From NCBI RefSeq assembly GCF_002741015.1, contig NZ_CP016618.1:62001-126000 (forward strand): DNA of 64,000 bases, in the 5' to 3' direction. Source of the DNA: Microvirga ossetica (lineage in GTDB: Bacteria > Pseudomonadota > Alphaproteobacteria > Rhizobiales > Beijerinckiaceae). The translations under genes and the position numbers were made by a program. The notes under the pieces are model-generated. The model was not told the origin of the DNA and made no database searches. It saw only the letters and a list, made by a program, of their open reading frames with translations. Of this stretch, positions 24,879-33,397 are shown one piece after another; within the stretch, counting starts at the first letter, position 1, and each line of letters starts with the position of its first letter.

Positions 24879-25937
24879 ATGTCTGGTATTCACGAGGTCG
24901 CGAAAAAAGCGGGGGTTTCGGCGAGCACTGTCTCCAATGTGCTCAACGGGCGACACGATAAGATGCGCCCGGAAACCAAGCGCCGCGTCCTCCAGGCCAT
25001 CGAGCAGCTCAACTATACGCCCAACGTCGCCGCCCGGCAGCTGAAATCGGGTCAAAACTCCAGCATCGGCCTGATCGTCCCGTCGGTGGCGAATCCATTC
25101 TGGGGTTCGGTCGCGCACCATGTCGAACGCGCCGCCAGGCAGCGTGGCTACAACCTCCTGATCGGCAATGCGGAGCGCGACCCGGAGGTCGAGACGCGCT
25201 ACGCCGAGGCGATGCTCAGCTCGGGGATCACCGGCGTCATTCTCGGATCGTCGCCGCTGTCCTTCGACTACCTGCGAGACGTGACGGCCCGCGGTCTCAA
25301 GGTTGCCGCCTTCGATCAACGTGTCCGCGTGGCGAAAGACATCGTGACCTGCGGCGTCAGTGTCGATCAGGAACTCGGCGGCACCATGGCCGCTCAGCAC
25401 CTGATCGGGCTCGGACATAAGCGTATTGCAATGGTCTCGGGACCGATCAAGACCAACAGCCGCATCGGCCGCATGAACGGCGTGAAGATGGCGATGGCTC
25501 GGGCCGGATTGCAGCTGCCCGACAATCTGGTGTGGCAGGGTGGCGGCGTTTCCGGGTTCGGGGACATGGAAGGGGCAGAGCTTGGACGGGTGGGCGTGCG
25601 CGAATTGCTCAGTCGGGACAATCCGCCGACGGGAATCGTGGCCGGCAACGATATGTACGCCCTCGGCGCCTATGCCGGTGCGCGCGACCTCGGCTTTCGC
25701 GTCCCGGAGGATATCTCGATCGTCGGCTTCGACGACATCGTTCTTGCCGAGATCGCCCAACCTGCCCTGACGACGATCCGCCAGCCGGTGCCAGCGATGG
25801 CCGAACTGGTAGTGCGCATGCTCATTGCCCATATCGAGGGTTCCATTCACGCCGATGAGCCCGCCTTTATCGACGTCACGCCGCAACTGGTCGTGCGCGG
25901 ATCAACGGCATCGGCGCGAGTTTTGCAGAGCGCGTGA
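24879..25937 (+). CDS. LacI-family transcriptional regulator, second sugar locus
   Basis: 352 residues from 24879 (MSGIHEVAKKAGVSASTVSN). Helix-turn-helix in residues 3-24, hinge YTPNVAARQLKSGQ near 50, then the effector domain with IGLIVPSVANPFWGSVAHHV, MVSGPIKTNSRIGRMNG and IVGFDDIVLAEIAQPALTTI. It is divergent from the ABC operon and leads the dehydrogenase operon (17 bp to the next gene), so it likely controls both. Confidence 0.93.
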   Translation: MSGIHEVAKKAGVSASTVSNVLNGRHDKMRPETKRRVLQAIEQLNYTPNVAARQLKSGQNSSIGLIVPSVANPFWGSVAHHVERAARQRGYNLLIGNAERDPEVETRYAEAMLSSGITGVILGSSPLSFDYLRDVTARGLKVAAFDQRVRVAKDIVTCGVSVDQELGGTMAAQHLIGLGHKRIAMVSGPIKTNSRIGRMNGVKMAMARAGLQLPDNLVWQGGGVSGFGDMEGAELGRVGVRELLSRDNPPTGIVAGNDMYALGAYAGARDLGFRVPEDISIVGFDDIVLAEIAQPALTTIRQPVPAMAELVVRMLIAHIEGSIHADEPAFIDVTPQLVVRGSTASARVLQSA

Positions 25938-25953
25938 GGATAGGAACAGGTCG

Positions 25954-26682
25954 ATGGCTCGAGATCTCACCGATCAGACGGTTTTCGTCGCCGGCGCGAG
26001 CAGCGGCATGGGACGCGCGACTGCGCTCGCCGCCGCAAGGGCCGGGGCCCATCTCGTTCTACTCGGGCGAAATCGGGCAGCGCTCGACGAGACCGCCACA
26101 TCCGCTCGGGCCGAAGGCGGGCGAACACGGATTACGACTGTGATCGCCGATGCCTCCGACGCGGATACGCTGGCCGGCGCCGTGTCCGAAATCGATCTGA
26201 GCACAGTCGACGTCCTGATCAATTCGGTCGGCACGAATCTCGTGGAACGTGCTTTCGACCAGCTGACGAGCGCCTCCTGGGCTTCGATGGTTCAGGTCAA
26301 CCTCATGGCGGCATTCAACCTGTGCAAGCTGTTCGTGCCGCCGATGCGCGCGAGGGGAGCAGGGCTGATCATCAACATCTCGTCGATTGCGGCGCGAAAG
26401 CCGGACCGCTCGGGCGCCGCCTACCAGGCATCGAAGGCGGGAGTCCTCGCCCTGAACCACGCCATCATGGAGGAGGAATGGGCCAACGGCATCCGTGCGA
26501 CGGTGATCCTGCCCGGCATGACCGATACGCCCCTGCTCGATCGCAGGCCGTCTCCGGTGAGCGCTGAGGTTCGGAGTACCGCTCTGCAGCCCGAAGATGT
26601 CGCTGAGGCCTGCCTGTTCGTCATGGGCTTGGCGCCGCGGGCGCATGTTTCAGAGCTCGTTATCCAACCCAGTCGCCGGTAG
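25954..26682 (+). CDS. Short-chain dehydrogenase/reductase
   Basis: 242 residues. Cofactor motif VAGASSGMGRA near 14, NSVG in place of NNAG near 88, catalytic Ser in IINISSIAARK and Tyr-x-x-x-Lys in AAYQASKAG near 155. Classical SDR oxidoreductase using NAD(P). Start 25954 follows the regulator by 17 bp. Together with the next SDR and the hydroxyacid dehydrogenase it suggests oxidation steps on a polyol or sugar acid. Confidence 0.88.
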   Translation: MARDLTDQTVFVAGASSGMGRATALAAARAGAHLVLLGRNRAALDETATSARAEGGRTRITTVIADASDADTLAGAVSEIDLSTVDVLINSVGTNLVERAFDQLTSASWASMVQVNLMAAFNLCKLFVPPMRARGAGLIINISSIAARKPDRSGAAYQASKAGVLALNHAIMEEEWANGIRATVILPGMTDTPLLDRRPSPVSAEVRSTALQPEDVAEACLFVMGLAPRAHVSELVIQPSRR

Positions 26683-26723
26683 GCACAGAACGTATTCGTT
26701 TCTCATAATAAGGGACCAGCAGA

Positions 26724-27476
26724 ATGGACTTTTCAGGAAAGGTTGTCCTCGTCACCGGAGGTGCATCGGGAATTGGCGGCGCAACGACCCGTGCGTTCGC
26801 TGATGCTGGTGCGAAAGTGGCCTTTACTTACATGACCAGCGCCGATGAAGCCGGGGCGATCGAGAAGGAGTACGAATCGCAAGGCCGGCAGGTACTCGGT
26901 CTGAAGTCTGACATGACGAAGCCGGACGAGGTCGCTGAGGTCGTCAGGCGAACGGAACGTGACCTTGGACCCATCGACGTTCTATTCGCCAATACGGGCG
27001 GCTTGTTGAAAAGGAGCCGCTGCGTCGACTCGACGCTGGAGCTCTGGCAGGAGGCGATTTCCTTGAATCTCCTGAGCACATTCCTGGTGGTTCAGGCAAC
27101 GCTGCGGTCGATGGAGCCGCGCCAATCCGGCTCCATCGTGCTGATGTCGTCTCTGGCCGGGTTCGATGGCGGCGGCGGCGGCGCGTCGCACTATGCCGCG
27201 ACCAAGGGCGCCGTTGCCACACTGGTGCGCTCGCTGGCGAAGGAGGTCGGCCCTCTCGGCATCCGGGTCAATGGGGTTGCGCCCGGTCTCATCGGCACAC
27301 GGTTTCACGATACGTTCAGCACGCCGCAAGGCCGCGCCGACTCCGTCTCGCGCACGCCGCTGCGACGGGAGGGAACGCCGCAGGATGTCGCCGACACGGT
27401 GCTCTATCTGGCCTCGGAGCGTGCCGGATACGTGACGGGAGAGGTCGTCCAGATCAATGGCGGCGTCGGGTTCTGA
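26724..27476 (+). CDS. Short-chain dehydrogenase/reductase (FabG-like)
   Basis: 250 residues, 41 bp after the previous SDR. Motifs: VVLVTGGASGIGGAT near 8, ANTGG in the NNAG position near 90, catalytic Ser in IVLMSSLAGF and Tyr-x-x-x-Lys in SHYAATKGA near 155, and EVVQINGGVGF at the C-terminus. A Gly run (GGGGGA) sits between Ser and Tyr, which is unusual and may shape the substrate pocket. Confidence 0.9.
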   Translation: MDFSGKVVLVTGGASGIGGATTRAFADAGAKVAFTYMTSADEAGAIEKEYESQGRQVLGLKSDMTKPDEVAEVVRRTERDLGPIDVLFANTGGLLKRSRCVDSTLELWQEAISLNLLSTFLVVQATLRSMEPRQSGSIVLMSSLAGFDGGGGGASHYAATKGAVATLVRSLAKEVGPLGIRVNGVAPGLIGTRFHDTFSTPQGRADSVSRTPLRREGTPQDVADTVLYLASERAGYVTGEVVQINGGVGF

Positions 27477-27598
27477 CAAGCCAAGACGACGAAGACACGG
27501 CACGGCGTCCGACGAGTTGAACGACCGGCGCGTGTCCGACAAGCAGCCTGAATCGCCGCCGGCAAGAGGCGGCTAGCCCATGATATGGAGCCTCCCAG

Positions 27599-28618
27599 AT
27601 GAGCATTGTGAGTGAGAAGCCTAAGGTCGTGATCCTGCTGACGCCTGACATGCGGTCCAAGCTTATCCCTGCATCCGCGGAGAAGCGGCTCGCACAGGTG
27701 GCGGACGTTCGCGCACCGCAAGAGGGGGAACTGACCCCCGAGAACCTGCCCGGCCTGCTCGACGGCGCAGTGGCGGTGATCACCGGCTGGGGCACGCCGC
27801 CTCTCGACGAAGCTCTGCTGGCCCGTGCGACGTCGTTGAAGCTGGTAGCCCATGCTGCCGGTAGCGTTCGGCACCTTGTCCCCTTCGCGGCTATCGAGGA
27901 GGGTCGGTTGCACGTCACGCACGCGGCGATCCATATTGGCGAAGCTGTCTCCGAGTTCGTGATGGCGCAAGTGCTGTCATTCCTGCGCCATCCTGCGGAA
28001 CTCGCCGACGGGATGCGCAACAACGAACCCTGGTTCGATCTTCGGGCGCGCCTGCTCGGGCGTCTCCTCGGCGAACAAACGGTGGGTCTTCTCGGTGCAG
28101 GTTATATCGGGCGCATGATGACGCGCCTGTTTCGCGCCTTCGACGCTCGGGTTCTCGTCTACGATCCTTATCTCACCGAGGCTCAAGCTCGTGAGATGGG
28201 CGCGGAGCTATCCGGTCTGGATGATCTCCTGCGCCGCAGCGACATCATATCTCTGCACGTGCCCTCCCTCCCCGAAACCCGGCACATGATCGGCGCAGCT
28301 CAACTTGCCATGATCAAGGACGGCGCCCTGTTCATCAACACGGCTCGCGGTGCGATCGTGGACGAACAGGCTATCATTGCGGAGCTGCGCAAGGGCCGGT
28401 TCACGGCGGTCCTCGATGTCTACGAGAAGGAGCCGCTCGCGCACGACAGCCCGCTGCGCACGCTTCCGAACGCGATCCTCGCGCCGCACGCGGCTGGGCA
28501 CAGTCACGAGACGTATCTGCGTCAGGGCGCGACGGCCGTGGACGAGGTCTGCAGGATGCTGGCGGGAGAGCCTTATCGCCATGAGGTAACCAAGGCGGTA
28601 CTGGCCATCATGGCGTAA
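27599..28618 (+). CDS. D-2-hydroxyacid dehydrogenase family protein
   Basis: 339 residues. NAD-binding motif VGLLGAGYIGRMM near 158, then DIISLHVPSLPETRHMI, LFINTARGAIVDEQAI (catalytic Arg) and DVYEKEPL (catalytic Glu region), with a His in LAPHAAGHSHET. This is the phosphoglycerate/glyoxylate-dehydrogenase family. It lies 122 bp after the second SDR, probably in the same operon, and could reduce or oxidise a 2-keto/2-hydroxy acid produced in the pathway. Confidence 0.9.
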   Translation: MSIVSEKPKVVILLTPDMRSKLIPASAEKRLAQVADVRAPQEGELTPENLPGLLDGAVAVITGWGTPPLDEALLARATSLKLVAHAAGSVRHLVPFAAIEEGRLHVTHAAIHIGEAVSEFVMAQVLSFLRHPAELADGMRNNEPWFDLRARLLGRLLGEQTVGLLGAGYIGRMMTRLFRAFDARVLVYDPYLTEAQAREMGAELSGLDDLLRRSDIISLHVPSLPETRHMIGAAQLAMIKDGALFINTARGAIVDEQAIIAELRKGRFTAVLDVYEKEPLAHDSPLRTLPNAILAPHAAGHSHETYLRQGATAVDEVCRMLAGEPYRHEVTKAVLAIMA

Positions 28619-28632
28619 ATGGTGCGCAAGGC

Positions 28633-29445
28633 GGCACTGTTGCAGTAACTTGAAAACGGCATAACGGACCCAGTTCAACGGGCCGCTCAGGCAGCAAGAC
28701 CGAAGAGCTGATTGACGAGACGGATTTCGCCTGTCGCGCGACCTTCCCGCTGGATGCAATGGCCGCGGCGGATCATGCGCATGATTTCAAAATCCGTCAG
28801 GGTCGCGGCGGCGGTTTTCATGGTCTGGAAGCCGCGTGTCGGACGGATCACGCGCTTGAGCGCACCATGATCCGCTTCAAGGATGTTATTCAGATATTTC
28901 GAGGTGCGGTGTTCGACATCCTTCGACAGCAAACCTTCGTTCTGCAGGCGCAGGATCGCCCTGGGATACGACGCCAGCTTATCCGTCGTGATCGAGGACG
29001 GTGGATAGTGACTCATCGCCTTGAGGGCTTTACACAGGAAACGATAAGCGGCGTTGGCATTCCGGCGATCGGACAGCATGAAGGCAATCAACCGACCGTA
29101 CTTGTCGACCGCGCGGAACAGGTATTTCCACTTGCCCCCTACGCGGACGTAGGTCTCGTCCACTCTCCAGGAGCCTGAGCGAGGTCCCCGATAGGGTCGG
29201 ATCCGCGTCTCGATCTCCGGAGCATAGCGCTGAACCCAACGGAAGATCGTGGATGGGTCAACAGCGACACCGCGTTCGGACATCATCTCGGCCAGATCGC
29301 GATAGCTGATCCCATACTTGCAGTACCAGCGCACGCACAGCAGGATGATCTCAACCGGGAAGCGACGGCGCTTGAACAGAGACACGGGAGCGGATCCTTG
29401 ATGAACGGCTCCTCGCTATACGGCCGAGGTTAATGCAACGGTGCC
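28633..29445 (-). mobile_element. IS6-family element, copy C
   Basis: 813 bp with imperfect terminal repeats: GGCACTGTTGCAGTAA (28633-28648) and, at the other end, GGCACCGTTGCATTAA on the complement (29430-29445). It differs from copies A and B but is nearly identical to copy D at 55058-55869, which lies in the opposite direction. No 8-bp target duplication (CGCAAGGC and GGTAGAAT). Confidence 0.93.
28687..29385 (-). CDS. IS6-family transposase (copy C)
   Basis: 232 residues, GTG start. N-terminus MSLFKRRRFPVEIILLCVRW; DDE residues in WRVDETYVRVGGKWKYLFRA (D), SSITTDKLASYPRA (D) and NNILEADHGALKR (E). Frame intact; almost the same as copy D, with a few substitutions. Confidence 0.95.
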   Translation of the reverse strand: MSLFKRRRFPVEIILLCVRWYCKYGISYRDLAEMMSERGVAVDPSTIFRWVQRYAPEIETRIRPYRGPRSGSWRVDETYVRVGGKWKYLFRAVDKYGRLIAFMLSDRRNANAAYRFLCKALKAMSHYPPSSITTDKLASYPRAILRLQNEGLLSKDVEHRTSKYLNNILEADHGALKRVIRPTRGFQTMKTAAATLTDFEIMRMIRRGHCIQREGRATGEIRLVNQLFGLAA

Positions 29446-29470
29446 GGTAGAATAGACCTGGAGTTTCCAT

Positions 29471-30835
29471 CAGCTATGGCGGAAACTGGGTGATGACGGT
29501 GTGAGAAGGGCGGCGTATCGAGGCGGGTGACGAGCCTGCCAGAACCTCTTCGAGAGAGCGATACGCCATGAACGGTACTACCAATGTTTTGCGCCTTCGT
29601 CAGCCCGACGCGATTGACGATCCACTGACCGATATCCTGCGCACCGGCGCCCGCAAGCTCCTGGCCCAGGCCATCGAGAGCGAGGCCGAGGCCTATCTGG
29701 CCAGCATGCGCGATCTCAAGCTACCGGACGGGCGCGAGCGCCTGATCCAGACCGGCATCGGTCCCGTCGAAGTCAGCCGGGTCAAGATCCGCGACCGCGG
29801 CGCCACCGGCGAGGATCGGATCCGCTTTACCTCGGCGATCCTGCCGAAATGGGCTCGGCGGACGAAGAGTTTGGATGCGCTGCTGCCGATCCTGTACCTG
29901 CGCGGGCTCTCGACCGGCGACTTCCAGGAGGCGCTCTCAGCCCTGCTCGGCAGGGATGCGCCCAACCTCTCGCCCACGGTGGTCACCCGGCTCACCAGCG
30001 AATGGCAGGGCGAATACGAGCGCTGGCAGGCGCGCGATCTCTCAGCGCGTCACTACGTCTACGTTTGGGCCGACGGGGTCTACCTGCAGGCCCGGATGGA
30101 GGACCAGGCTGAATGCATGCTGGTGCTGATCGGCGCCACGCCGGAAGGCAAGAAGGAGCTGGTCGGCTTCCAGGCCGGCGTGCGCGAGAGCGCCCAGAGC
30201 TGGCGCGAGCTGCTCGTCGAGATCAAGCGGCGGGGCCTGTCCATCTCGCCTCGCATTGCGGTGGGAGATGGGGCGCTCGGCTTCTGGAAGGCACTCGACG
30301 AGCTCTTCCCGGGCACGCATCATCAGCGCTGCTGGCTGCACAAGACCACCAACGTGCTCAACAAGGTGCCCAAGTCCGTGCAGACCGGCATGAAGGCGGC
30401 CCTGCGCGAGATCTACCTCGCGCCCACCCGAGCCCAGGCTGAGGTGGCCGTCGATCTGTTCGCCGACGCCTACCAGGCGCGCTATCCCAAGGCGGTGGAG
30501 TGCCTGCGCAAGGATCAGCGAGCATTGCTGGCCTTCTTTGACTGGCCGGCTGAGCACTGGATCCATCTGCGGACCACAAACCCGATCGAGAGTGTGTTCG
30601 CGACAGTCCGGCACAGGACCGTGCGCACCAAGGGCTCGCTGTCGCCAACCACCGCTCGGCTGATGGTGTTCAAGCTCATCATGGCGGCTTCGAAAACCTG
30701 GCGGAGATTGATGGGTGAAAACCAGTTGCCGAAGGTAATCGCCGGTGTCAGATTCCAAGACGGCACCGAGATCACAACGGTGCCAACACACAGCGCCGCC
30801 TGACCGGCCCCATCACCTAAATTCCGTCATAGCTG
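29471..30835 (+). mobile_element. IS256-family element
   Basis: Inverted repeats flank the transposase gene: CAGCTATGGCGGAAACTGGG at 29471 and the complement of CAGCTATGACGGAATTTAGG ending at 30835. Only 25 bp separate it from IS6 copy C. The expected 8-9 bp target duplication is not seen. Its right end abuts and probably replaced the start of the next gene. Confidence 0.85.
29568..30803 (+). CDS. IS256-family (mutator-type) transposase
   Basis: 411 residues. Typical mutator transposase features: PILYLRGLSTGDFQEALSAL, VWADGVYLQARM (first D), AVGDGALGFWKALDELFPG (second D), QRCWLHKTTNVLNKVPK and TTNPIESVFATVRHRT (E). Complete frame, probably active. Confidence 0.95.
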   Translation: MNGTTNVLRLRQPDAIDDPLTDILRTGARKLLAQAIESEAEAYLASMRDLKLPDGRERLIQTGIGPVEVSRVKIRDRGATGEDRIRFTSAILPKWARRTKSLDALLPILYLRGLSTGDFQEALSALLGRDAPNLSPTVVTRLTSEWQGEYERWQARDLSARHYVYVWADGVYLQARMEDQAECMLVLIGATPEGKKELVGFQAGVRESAQSWRELLVEIKRRGLSISPRIAVGDGALGFWKALDELFPGTHHQRCWLHKTTNVLNKVPKSVQTGMKAALREIYLAPTRAQAEVAVDLFADAYQARYPKAVECLRKDQRALLAFFDWPAEHWIHLRTTNPIESVFATVRHRTVRTKGSLSPTTARLMVFKLIMAASKTWRRLMGENQLPKVIAGVRFQDGTEITTVPTHSAA

Positions 30836-30858
30836 TCCTGCAACTCAATCAGGATCGA

Positions 30859-32298
30859 ATGATCATGCTCGGCAATCATTCCCTCTCCGGACTGATGAAG
30901 TGGCTCACGCACGAGGAATGGCACGAGCCATTTGCGGATGTCCTGGACCTGCACCTCGGTCCGGCTTGCGACGACTATGAGATGGACTTCGAAGATATCG
31001 CCGAGGTCATCGGCGATCACGCGGCCATGACCCTGTGGGGCTGCGCCTTCGAGGATTTCCTGCCCCAAGCCGTCGAGCCGGACGGGCGCAACATCGTCGA
31101 GGACTATCTCAAGCGCCGCGGCTGGAAGGAAAGCGCCGGCAACCGGCGTTACATCGAGGCGCTGCGGGACTCCTGCATGAGCCTGTACGAGGTCAGCGAG
31201 ATCGTGCCTGGCCAGTCCTTCCTGGCGCGGGATCTTGTGCGCGGCGGGGAGCCGATCCGGGTCAGCGAGCACTCGGCTACCAAGAGCCTCAAGCTCTGGG
31301 ACAAGATCGGCGCGCGCATCGTTGAGGTCTCGGGCAAGAACATTCTCGCCGGAGGCCTCCTGCCCTTCCGCCCAAGCGCCGCCACTCTGCTCATGGAGGA
31401 ACTCAAGGCGGCGAGACGGGAGGCCCGGCGCGAGTTCCGCAAGCTGACCAGGGAGGCCCAGCTGCCCAGCTCCACCCGGGAGGATGGCCAGATCGCCGAC
31501 CTCCTGTTCATGGCAACAGCCGCGCCGATCTTCAGCAACATCTGGCTGGATGATGCGCTGGCCTCAACCCTCGATCAGAGCCTGCCGACCATTCTCAACA
31601 GCGATGGCGATGAGGTGGTCTTCTGCCGGGTTCGCTTTCCCTTGCGCTCAGAAGGCGCAGCCGCTGAGCTCCGGGAGCGCCTGCGCGCCGTTCCAGCCTT
31701 CCGGGAGGAGAATGAGGGCTTCTGGAATTGGATCGAGCCGCAACGGCCTGCCAAACGCACTTCCTCACGCAAGGCGACGAGCCAATCCTCCCTTGGAGAG
31801 GGCCGGTCCTTGCGGGTCACGCTCGACACGGGTGACACAATCCTTGGCAACATCGAGCTGACCGACAAGACATTGCTGCTGGAGGCGAACTCCCGCGAGC
31901 GGGCCGAACGTGGGAGGGCTATCCTGGCCGAGCTGGCGGGGGCGCTGGTCGGGCCGGCTCTGACCGAGATTGAAACGCTCGAACAGGTCATGGCTGGGCG
32001 AGCCGGAGACGAGGATCTGGATCAGGCCGGCGACCTTCCCGCCGAACTGCAGGCCGAACTCGTCCATGGTGCTCTGACTGACCACTATCGCAAGACTCTC
32101 GACGAGCCGATCCCGGCCTTGGGGGATTTAAGCCCACGGGCAGCGGCCCAAACCGCCGCAGGCCGCCGCAAGCTCGTGGACTGGCTGAAACACATCGAGA
32201 ACCAGACGAAGAGCGGAAATTTGCCTGACGGACCGATGGCCAGCTACGACTTCACCTGGCTGTGGCGGGATCTGGGTCTGGAAAAGCTCAGGCGATAG
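30859..32298 (+). CDS. Large hypothetical protein, possibly 5'-altered by IS256
   Basis: About 479 residues from ATG 30859; the frame stays open upstream into the IS256 end, so the natural start may have been lost. An acidic N-terminal region (DDYEMDFEDIAEVIGDHAAM, then WGCAFEDFLPQ) is followed by a central region LWDKIGARIVEVSGKNILAG, a Ser/Arg linker near 345, and a C-terminal block DEPIPALGDLSPRAAAQTAA with GRRKLVDWLKHIE. That C-terminal block resembles a module found at the end of some SEC-C/zinc-finger and antitoxin-like proteins. No enzyme motif seen. Function unknown. Confidence 0.7.
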   Translation: MIMLGNHSLSGLMKWLTHEEWHEPFADVLDLHLGPACDDYEMDFEDIAEVIGDHAAMTLWGCAFEDFLPQAVEPDGRNIVEDYLKRRGWKESAGNRRYIEALRDSCMSLYEVSEIVPGQSFLARDLVRGGEPIRVSEHSATKSLKLWDKIGARIVEVSGKNILAGGLLPFRPSAATLLMEELKAARREARREFRKLTREAQLPSSTREDGQIADLLFMATAAPIFSNIWLDDALASTLDQSLPTILNSDGDEVVFCRVRFPLRSEGAAAELRERLRAVPAFREENEGFWNWIEPQRPAKRTSSRKATSQSSLGEGRSLRVTLDTGDTILGNIELTDKTLLLEANSRERAERGRAILAELAGALVGPALTEIETLEQVMAGRAGDEDLDQAGDLPAELQAELVHGALTDHYRKTLDEPIPALGDLSPRAAAQTAAGRRKLVDWLKHIENQTKSGNLPDGPMASYDFTWLWRDLGLEKLRR

Positions 32299-32381
32299 AT
32301 GCTGTTCTCGTGCCGTGTTGGCCGGTCGTTTCAGCCGGGTGTGCTAAGATGGCCCCGGATAGCTGCTCAGCGAGGTGCGTG

Positions 32382-32720
32382 ATGATCCGGGCCTCATGCC
32401 ATACGGCCGACAATGCCCTGGCGCTCGAGTTCGACGCGACGCCATGGTTTCGCGAAGCCGATCCGCAGAGCCTCCTGCACCTTGCCGCGCAGGACTGGTC
32501 CAGCGTCTGGATTGCCGACGCGCTTGAGACCCGGCCGGGCTACGAGGGGCTGCATCAACTGGTCGAGTATGCCGCCACCCGGCTGCGCGACGAGTCGCTC
32601 GAGGACCCCACCTGGGATGCGCTCAACTGCGTCGTCAATCAGTCTGATGGGATGCACTGGCTGGCCGCGAACAGGCCGGAGCTCGCAGCCCTGATCCAAG
32701 ATCAAGACAAGCCCCGGTAA
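32382..32720 (+). CDS. Hypothetical protein
   Basis: 112 residues, start ATG 32382 (MIRASCHTADNALALEF) behind GAGGTG. Acidic, soluble, rich in Trp and Asp (DWSSVWIADALETRPGYEGL). Not recognised. It follows the large hypothetical gene by 83 bp in the same direction and may belong with it. Confidence 0.6.
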   Translation: MIRASCHTADNALALEFDATPWFREADPQSLLHLAAQDWSSVWIADALETRPGYEGLHQLVEYAATRLRDESLEDPTWDALNCVVNQSDGMHWLAANRPELAALIQDQDKPR

Positions 32721-32980
32721 TTCACCGCATCCAAGCAGGTCTGTACGGCTCTGTGGGCGGATCAGCACTCCCGACCCTGCGGGCCATTCTGCAGGTGGGC
32801 CAGAGCGAGATCGTTTGGCGTTAGCCCATGGCAGTACGGCTACGGTCGGTATGCTCACAAAGCATAACCCACTTACTTTGTGATCACTCCCGAATTAGGT
32901 GCTCCAAACCCATATAAATTCCATCACAGACAATCAGAAATTCCTCGCTGGTCGAGGCAGTTAGCACCTAAAGGCATGGC

Positions 32981-33139
32981 ATGTTCGTAACCTACATCCT
33001 CTCCCAAATCCGCGCGTATCTGCGTTACCGCGAGACGGTTCGTGAGCTGTCGCAGCTTGGTGATCGTGAGCTCAATGACCTTGGCATTGTGCGCTACGAT
33101 ATTCACACCGTTGCGCGCACTTCGGCTGCTGCAGCCTAA
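32981..33139 (+). CDS. DUF1127 family small protein
   Basis: 52 residues: MFVTYILSQIRAYLRYRETV, then RELSQLGDRELNDLGIVRYD and an Ala-rich tail. The Arg-rich helix and the L-x-x-L-s-D-R-E-L-x-D-L-G-I motif define DUF1127 (YjiS-like) proteins, which are common and multi-copy in Rhizobiales; some members bind RNA and affect phosphate and carbon metabolism. A strong hairpin terminator lies 27 bp after the stop, so it is a single-gene transcript. Confidence 0.88.
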   Translation: MFVTYILSQIRAYLRYRETVRELSQLGDRELNDLGIVRYDIHTVARTSAAAA

Positions 33140-33166
33140 CTCGCTTCAGCGTCGCAGGAGATGCTC

Positions 33167-33188
33167 AGCCCGCCCTCCGGCGGGCTTT
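33167..33188 (+). terminator. Rho-independent terminator of the DUF1127 gene
   Basis: AGCCCGCC (33167-33174), loop CTCC, GGCGGGCT (33179-33186), followed by TT. An 8-bp GC-rich stem placed just after the DUF1127 stop. Confidence 0.8.
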
Positions 33189-33397
33189 CGCATCTCTGGA
33201 GCTCACGAAAAAGACCAGAACCCTGAAGCTCTGTTCCTCCAAAATCATGCTTCTGCGTGACCCTAAGCCCATTGACTCTCGTGTGCCTTCCGCGGGTCTT
33301 AACGTGTTAAAGAGACCCAGAAACTCTCATTCGGGCTTCTCTGAGTCCTTCTCCGCTCAAGTATCAAATCTCTGATCATTCAAAGCATCGACGTCCA

